DNA of 64,000 nucleotides from Jatrophihabitans sp. (GTDB lineage Bacteria > Actinomycetota > Actinomycetes > Mycobacteriales > Jatrophihabitantaceae): the NCBI GenBank assembly GCA_036399055.1, contig DASWNX010000026.1, positions 62,001 through 126,000 of the forward strand, read 5' to 3'. A program made the translations under genes and the position numbers. Shown here piece by piece: positions 60,142-64,000 of this stretch. The notes under the pieces are model-generated. The model was not told where the DNA came from, did no database searches, and saw only the letters and a list, made by a program, of their open reading frames with translations. Each line of letters begins with the position of its first letter. The first letter of the stretch is position 1.

Positions 60142-60596
60142 ATGGCGACCTACGACAAGCCGCATCTGACGCTCAGGGCATGCTTCGAGTCGACCGTGAG
60201 CAGATCGCCGCCGAGCTTCACGTCGTCGACGCTGCTGGACTCGGCAACGGCCGGGCGCTGAGCAATTGGCTGCGCGTCCTGAACTACGTACGCAACATCT
60301 GCGCTCATCACTCGCGGCTCTGGAATCGCAACCTCGCTGACCAACTGGCTACGAGACACGTCCGGGCCGTTCCGGAGCTGGCGCACCTGGCCCAACCGGG
60401 AACCAGCCACCAGAACGCAAGGCCCTTCGCGGCCTTTTCTGTCATCGCCTTCCTCCTTCGCCATGTCGCCGCAGACGACCGCTACGTCGCCGACCTCCGC
60501 GCTCTCATGGCGACAAGCCTGCCCGCTGCTAAGCGCACTGCCTGGGAGATGGGGTTTCCTGACGGCTGGGAAGGACTCCCACTCTGGACCGCTTGA
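60142..60596 (+). pseudogene. Abi_2-family (AbiD/AbiF-like) abortive infection gene with internal deletion
   Basis: ATG 60142 encodes MATYDKPHLTL, a typical Abi_2 N-terminus. The downstream frame (60174-60596) holds the C-terminal domain: LNYVRNICAHHSRLWNRNLADQ with the HEPN-type RNxxxH motif (RNICAH), and FSVIAFLLRHVA to WEGLPLWTA. Abi_2 proteins are about 300 aa; here only about 11 plus 140 remain and the frames do not match, so the middle was lost with a frameshift near 60175. It should be non-functional. Confidence 0.7.
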
Positions 60597-60733
60597 TCGC
60601 GGCCTGCGCCTAGTCCGCAAGAGAACGCGAACTGGCTGGGTCGCGTACGAAAGTTGTGCGCACTCGGCAGGTCGCGGGTGCATACGCGGAGCGCCCGATC
60701 TACTGGGCCATAAGGTTCTGACGCCGAACTTAC

Positions 60734-60790
60734 TGGGGTGGGCCTGTCGGGCTCGTACCGACGACCTACGGATTACGTGTCGCACCATCA
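60734..60790 (-). repeat. tRNA 3'-half remnant in inverse orientation
   Basis: On the minus strand AATCCGTAGGTCGTCGGTAC, GAGCCCGAC and GGCCCACCCCA align with the anticodon-arm to CCA part of the tRNA-Lys at 54019-54093. The 5' half does not fold. Around it, AGTCCGCAAGAGAACGCGAAC (60612-60632) is repeated with changes at 60853-60873 and more distantly at 54162-54175. The rest of 60597-60981 shows no gene. Confidence 0.45.
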
Positions 60791-60981
60791 GCGCGCTTGC
60801 CTACCCCTCGAGAGAGCGCGTGTGGCGCGAGCACCGCACTTGGTCCGCGCCAAGTCCGCGAGATAGCGCGAACAGACAGGGACAGGACGGCACTGGCGGG
60901 CACTCCCGGATGACCTTCAGAAGATGTACGGCCGCCAGTTTTCGGGGACCGTGACGACCTGGCGCACCCTTGGCGGTACTT

Positions 60982-61045
60982 GGGACCGCTAGCGCCGTTG
61001 GCAAAGCAGCGGACTTTTAATCCCTAGGTTGTCGGTCGAGTCCAC
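60982..61045 (+). repeat. Degenerate tRNA-Lys copy (right boundary of island)
   Basis: GGGACCGCTAGC...GCGGACTTTTAATCC-C-TAGGTTGTCGG-TCGAGTCC follows the tRNA-Lys at 54019. It shares an identical 15-base anticodon arm block and an 11-base block, but has lost a T-loop base, has a changed D arm, and lacks the 3' acceptor strand. It is not functional. Confidence 0.7.
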
Positions 61046-61184
61046 CTGAGCTGCCTCATCGGCCCGCGCCAGCGTGACGGGCTGGGCCGGCGCCAGTTCA
61101 GGCGCACGTCGCTACCTCGTGCCAACCGCGCCGCTGGCCGGCCACTGCGCCCACACCTCGACAGCCCCGCCGCGCTGGAGCTGA

Positions 61185-61772
61185 TCAATCTCCAAGAGAT
61201 GCCAGCAGCCGGCTGAGCAGTCGGCTCAGCTGCTCGCACTCGGAGGCGTCCAACCCCGCCAGGAGGAGTCGCTCGTTGGCGACGTGCCCGCCGACCACCC
61301 GATCGACGAGGTCCAAGCCCTCTGGCGTGAGCGAGATGAGGACCCGGCGACGGTTCTCGCGATCGCTCTCTCTGGTGACGAGTTCCCGCTGCAGCAGTCG
61401 GTCCACGCGGTTGGTCATCGCGGCGGAGCTGACCATGGTCGAGGCCACCAGATCCTTGGGGCTGAGGGTGTAAGGCGGGCCCGAGCGTCGTAGGGCCGCG
61501 AGCACATCGAACTCCCACGACTCCAGGCCTTCGGCGGCGAAATACTCCTTGACGCCGCGCTCGACCAGCCTGGATGCCCGAGACAGTCTTCCCACCACGC
61601 CCATGGGGGCCACGTCCAGATCGGGGCGCTGCGTCGCCCACTGCTCGAGATAGGTGTCGACTCTGTCTCCGACGCCCCGAGTGTCGACACTGTCGTCTCC
61701 ACGGCTTCCGCTGGGGCCAGCACGGCGCCCAGCCACCTTCTCATGTGCTTGCACAAGACCGAATCTTTCCAC
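61185..61772 (-). CDS. MarR-family regulator
   Basis: 195 aa from GTG 61772. The winged HTH (YTLSPKDLVASTMVSSAAMTNRVDRLLQRELVTRESDRENRRRVLISLTPEG) with the wing Arg residues is intact, flanked by the dimer helices. The first ~35 residues are low-complexity and may not be translated, but no better start is visible. It is divergent from the nitroreductase operon, with a palindrome in between, so it is the probable repressor of that operon. Confidence 0.86.
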   Translation of the reverse strand: MERFGLVQAHEKVAGRRAGPSGSRGDDSVDTRGVGDRVDTYLEQWATQRPDLDVAPMGVVGRLSRASRLVERGVKEYFAAEGLESWEFDVLAALRRSGPPYTLSPKDLVASTMVSSAAMTNRVDRLLQRELVTRESDRENRRRVLISLTPEGLDLVDRVVGGHVANERLLLAGLDASECEQLSRLLSRLLASLGD

Positions 61773-61810
61773 ATGAAACTGTTAGACACGAAGTGATGTA
61801 CTGTTACGTC

Positions 61811-61825
61811 ATCGAACAGTTCGAT
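61811..61825. promoter_or_regulatory. Perfect 15-bp palindrome, candidate MarR operator
   Basis: ATCGAAC-A-GTTCGAT. A second imperfect dyad, ATGTCGAA-agg-TTTGACAT, follows at 61824-61842 and covers the nitroreductase start. They fill the 68-bp divergent control region, as expected for an autoregulated MarR system. Confidence 0.6.
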
Positions 61826-61840
61826 GTCGAAAGGTTTGAC

Positions 61841-62554
61841 ATGACGATGACGTCCTCAGTACTCGGCTCAGCGGCGGAAACCATGAGAGCCCGTCGAAGC
61901 ATCCGGCACTACCTGCCTGACCCCATCCCCGCCCCCCTGCTGCGCCAACTGTTGGAGCTGGCGCTGGAAGCCCCTTCCAGCTGGAACTTCCAGTCCCGTT
62001 CGATAGTCGTGGTCTCTGACCCTGAGCTGCGAGCCGGTCTCACCAGGGCCACCAACGGCCAACCGCACCCGCAAGAGGCGCCCGTCACGCTGGTTTTCGT
62101 CGCTGAGTGCGAGGCCTGGCGAGAGAACCTCGATGACGTCTATGACCAGGCACGCCAGCGAAAAGCCTGGAACGACAAGTTCATCGCCATGTTTCAGGAG
62201 TCCGGCCCAGAATTTCAGCAGGACCTCGCTGAACGCGGGCTGCTCCGGGAGTACGCGGTGAAGGACGCCATGATCGCAGCCACCTACCTGATGATCGCGG
62301 CAGCCGACGCAGGCCTGGCCACCTCACCGATGAACGGCTGGAACGAGGACGAGGTGAAGAAGGTCATCGGGATCGCCGATCGCGACGACCTCGCCATCGC
62401 ACTGCTCGTCCCGGTGGGACTACCCGCGGAGCAGCGACGGCACCCCGGTCGCAAGCCTTTCGAGCACAAAGTCTTTCAGCAGCAGTACGGCATGCAAGAA
62501 ATCAATCCGGTTCGATCAGCGCACGTCACGAATACGAAGGAAGAGTCTTCATGA
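61841..62554 (+). CDS. Nitroreductase-family flavoprotein
   Basis: 237 aa from ATG 61841, with GAAAGG upstream. MRARRSIRHYLPDPIPAPLLRQLLELALEAPSSWNFQSRSIVVV contains the FMN phosphate-binding RRSIR and the APSSWN loop of the family; DAMIAATYLMIAAADAGLATSPMNGW is the usual central helix. Family members reduce nitro groups, quinones or act in cofactor synthesis (for example BluB); the substrate is not predictable. It is the first gene of an operon with a TrpF-like protein and a UPRT-like protein. The stop overlaps the next ATG (ATGA). Confidence 0.86.
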   Translation: MTMTSSVLGSAAETMRARRSIRHYLPDPIPAPLLRQLLELALEAPSSWNFQSRSIVVVSDPELRAGLTRATNGQPHPQEAPVTLVFVAECEAWRENLDDVYDQARQRKAWNDKFIAMFQESGPEFQQDLAERGLLREYAVKDAMIAATYLMIAAADAGLATSPMNGWNEDEVKKVIGIADRDDLAIALLVPVGLPAEQRRHPGRKPFEHKVFQQQYGMQEINPVRSAHVTNTKEESS

Positions 62555-63225
62555 AGCGGTTGACCCAGGTCGCGGGAATCATCGACAAGGACGAAGCAGT
62601 CATGCTGTGCGAGGAAGGCGTCGACTGGCTCGGCTTCCCTCTACGCCTGCCCTCAGGCAAGAACGACATCTCTGAGACTGACGCCACGTCCATCATCGCC
62701 CAACTCCTCCCGTCGCACTCGGGAGTGTTGATCAGCTATCTCACCGACGCCGACGAGATCGGAACGTTCTGCGCCGAGCTCGGAGTCACGGCCGTGCAGT
62801 TGCACGGTGATGTGGAGGCAGCGCAGCTGCGCAAGCTGAAGGCCGCATACCCCCAGCTGTACGTGCTCAAGAGCCTGGTGGTCCGCGAGGACAACGCGGC
62901 GGAGCTGCTGGCGCTGGTAGACGAGGTGGCGGAGTTCGTTGACATGTTCATCACCGACACCTACAACCCTGCCACCGGCGCCAAGGGAGCCACCGGGCTG
63001 ACCCATGACTGGTCAGTCAGCGCCGAGCTGGTCCGACGCTCTCCGAAGCCGTTGATGATGGCCGGCGGCCTGAACGCCGACAACGTCGCCGACGCGATCC
63101 TGCGTGTGCGGCCCGCTGCCGTCGACGCCCATACCGGCCTCGAAGGCGCCGACGGACGCAAGGACCGTGAGAAGGTCCGCAAGTTCGTCGCGGAGTCACG
63201 ACGGGCCTTCGCGCAGATCGACTGA
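62551..63225 (+). CDS. TrpF-like (phosphoribosylanthranilate isomerase family) protein lacking the catalytic Cys
   Basis: 224 aa TIM barrel. TAVQLHGDVEAAQL, ITDTYNPATGAKGATGLTHDWS (the acid Asp and GG-TG phosphate loop) and PLMMAGGLNADNVADAI are TrpF hallmarks. The first strand, however, reads TQVAGI where TrpF has KICGL, so the general-base Cys is Ala, and the strand-2 loop is EGVDWLGFPLRLPSGK instead of ADALGFVFYPPSPR. It probably catalyses a related reaction on another phosphoribosyl substrate, or binds one. No other trp genes are near. Confidence 0.75.
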   Translation: MKRLTQVAGIIDKDEAVMLCEEGVDWLGFPLRLPSGKNDISETDATSIIAQLLPSHSGVLISYLTDADEIGTFCAELGVTAVQLHGDVEAAQLRKLKAAYPQLYVLKSLVVREDNAAELLALVDEVAEFVDMFITDTYNPATGAKGATGLTHDWSVSAELVRRSPKPLMMAGGLNADNVADAILRVRPAAVDAHTGLEGADGRKDREKVRKFVAESRRAFAQID

Positions 63226-63290
63226 TCCCAGCGGCGCCGGCCGTCGACGTCCGCCTCTTTCCCTGCCTCAAACAAGCCTTGGAGAATCCC

Positions 63291-63965
63291 ATGACAGCTG
63301 GTAGCAACGTTTACCTGCTACCACAGAGCAACTATCTGCGGTCGATGCACACCATCATCCGTGATCGGCAGGGCTCCCGAGCGGACTTCGTCGCCTGTTC
63401 GCACCGGATCATCCAGCTCCTGCTGGAGGCGAGCGTGGAACTGTTGCCCTTTGACAAGCGCGACGTGACGACTCCTGTGGGTGAGACCTATCTCGGGCTC
63501 AGCCTGGCCGCGAAGCTCTGCGCCGTCTCGGTGATTCGGGCTGGGGAGAGCATGGAGACCGAGGTGCGCGATCTCCTTCCGGGAGTGCGAATCGGCAAGA
63601 TACTCATCCAGCGGGACAAGACGACAAAGTTGCCAACGCTCTACTACTCCCACCTTCCCGATGACATCGCCGAGCGACATGTGCTGCTGCTGGAGCCGAT
63701 GCTGGCCACCGGTGGATCAGCGCTGGCAGCAATCGGCGTCCTGCTCGCCGCCGGAGTCACCGAGGACAACATCATCTTCGTCAACTTCCTGGCCGCGCCC
63801 GAAGGAATCGAGGTCGTGAGCCAGGCCCATCCTGGCGTGAGGATCGTCACCTCCTCGATCGAGGACCGGCTCAATGACAACGCCTACATGATTCCCGGCA
63901 TCGGCGACTTCGGAGACCGCTACTTCGGAACGGTCGATTGCGGCGCCAGCGGAGTGACGGCATGA
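63291..63965 (+). CDS. Uracil phosphoribosyltransferase-like protein
   Basis: 224 aa from ATG 63291 (GGAG upstream). VRAGESMETEVRDLLPGVRIGKILIQRD-type segments, YYSHLPDDIAERHVLLLEPMLATGGSALAAI (PRPP-binding loop) and the C-terminal IPGIGDFGDRYFGT define the UPRT family. It would transfer a ribose phosphate from PRPP to uracil or a similar base. Lying in a regulated operon with a TrpF-like and a nitroreductase, a modified base is plausible. The 63226-63290 spacer is short, and the stop overlaps the next ATG. Confidence 0.85.
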   Translation: MTAGSNVYLLPQSNYLRSMHTIIRDRQGSRADFVACSHRIIQLLLEASVELLPFDKRDVTTPVGETYLGLSLAAKLCAVSVIRAGESMETEVRDLLPGVRIGKILIQRDKTTKLPTLYYSHLPDDIAERHVLLLEPMLATGGSALAAIGVLLAAGVTEDNIIFVNFLAAPEGIEVVSQAHPGVRIVTSSIEDRLNDNAYMIPGIGDFGDRYFGTVDCGASGVTA

Positions 63966-64000
63966 GGGGCAACCCGGTCCTCTGGAACTCCGCGCTGACA
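63962..64000 (+). CDS. Start of a further operon gene (3' end outside window)
   Basis: ATG 63962 overlaps the UPRT-like stop (ATGA) and encodes MRGNPVLWNSALT before the window ends. The overlap shows it belongs to the same operon; too little is visible to name it. Confidence 0.5.
   Translation, partial: MRGNPVLWNSALT

Overview
This is a high-GC chromosomal window with many GTG and TTG starts and several -10 boxes placed so close to the start codon that leaderless mRNAs are likely. Its gene families are typical of Actinomycetota: a DUF3516 helicase, tRNA deaminase-associated proteins beside tadA, an AfsA/ScbR-type pair, an HspR-type MerR regulator, an F420-type flavin/deazaflavin enzyme and a Nei-type glycosylase. 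A genus cannot be named from the sequence alone.

Layout. 0-4.2 kb: end of a LysR gene, VOC protein, peptidase E and a large Ski2-like helicase. 4.5-10.3 kb: a complete sugar ABC importer (lipoprotein, double ATPase, two permeases) with a convergent LacI gene that carries a single-base frameshift. 10.6-12.3 kb: an AfsA-family synthase facing a ScbR/ArpA-like receptor, which suggests a butyrolactone-type signalling module. 12.6-20.6 kb: tRNA-Ser, tadA with two tandem associated proteins, prephenate dehydrogenase, asparaginase, an APC permease fused to an OB-fold domain, TetR, tRNA-Glu, tRNA-Asp and a CbiX-like chelatase.

20.7-23.4 kb: a small accessory block flanked by two decayed copies of a tRNA-Phe-like 3' end. 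It contains an unrecognised 401-aa protein divergent from a Xre/RES toxin-antitoxin pair. 23.8-37.8 kb: fatty acid desaturase, LysR, lipoprotein, alaS, a small secreted protein, an RNB ribonuclease, a hydroxyquinol (lower aromatic) operon, an MBL-fold hydrolase and a Nei-type DNA glycosylase. 37.7-43.3 kb: a giant single-chain acyl-CoA carboxylase. 43.5-53.9 kb: DEAD-box helicase, a candidate short transcript with an 11-codon ORF, small DNA-binding proteins, a CPA1 antiporter with a UBP zinc finger, nicotinamidase, Hsp20/HspR, a secreted collagen-like protein and a TPR lipoprotein.

54.0-61.05 kb: an island bounded by an intact tRNA-Lys(TTT) and a degenerate copy of it. The left half carries a TetR/LLM/quinone oxidoreductase/NmrA-like operon. 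The right half is a graveyard of defence genes: a frameshifted DUF433/PIN-like toxin-antitoxin pair, two gene fragments, and an internally deleted Abi_2 gene that still has a hairpin RNA in front of it. 61.2-64 kb: a MarR gene divergent from a tightly coupled operon of nitroreductase, a TrpF-like protein lacking the usual catalytic Cys, uracil phosphoribosyltransferase-like protein and a further gene that runs off the window. This last operon does not match a pathway I know and is one of the best candidates for something undescribed.
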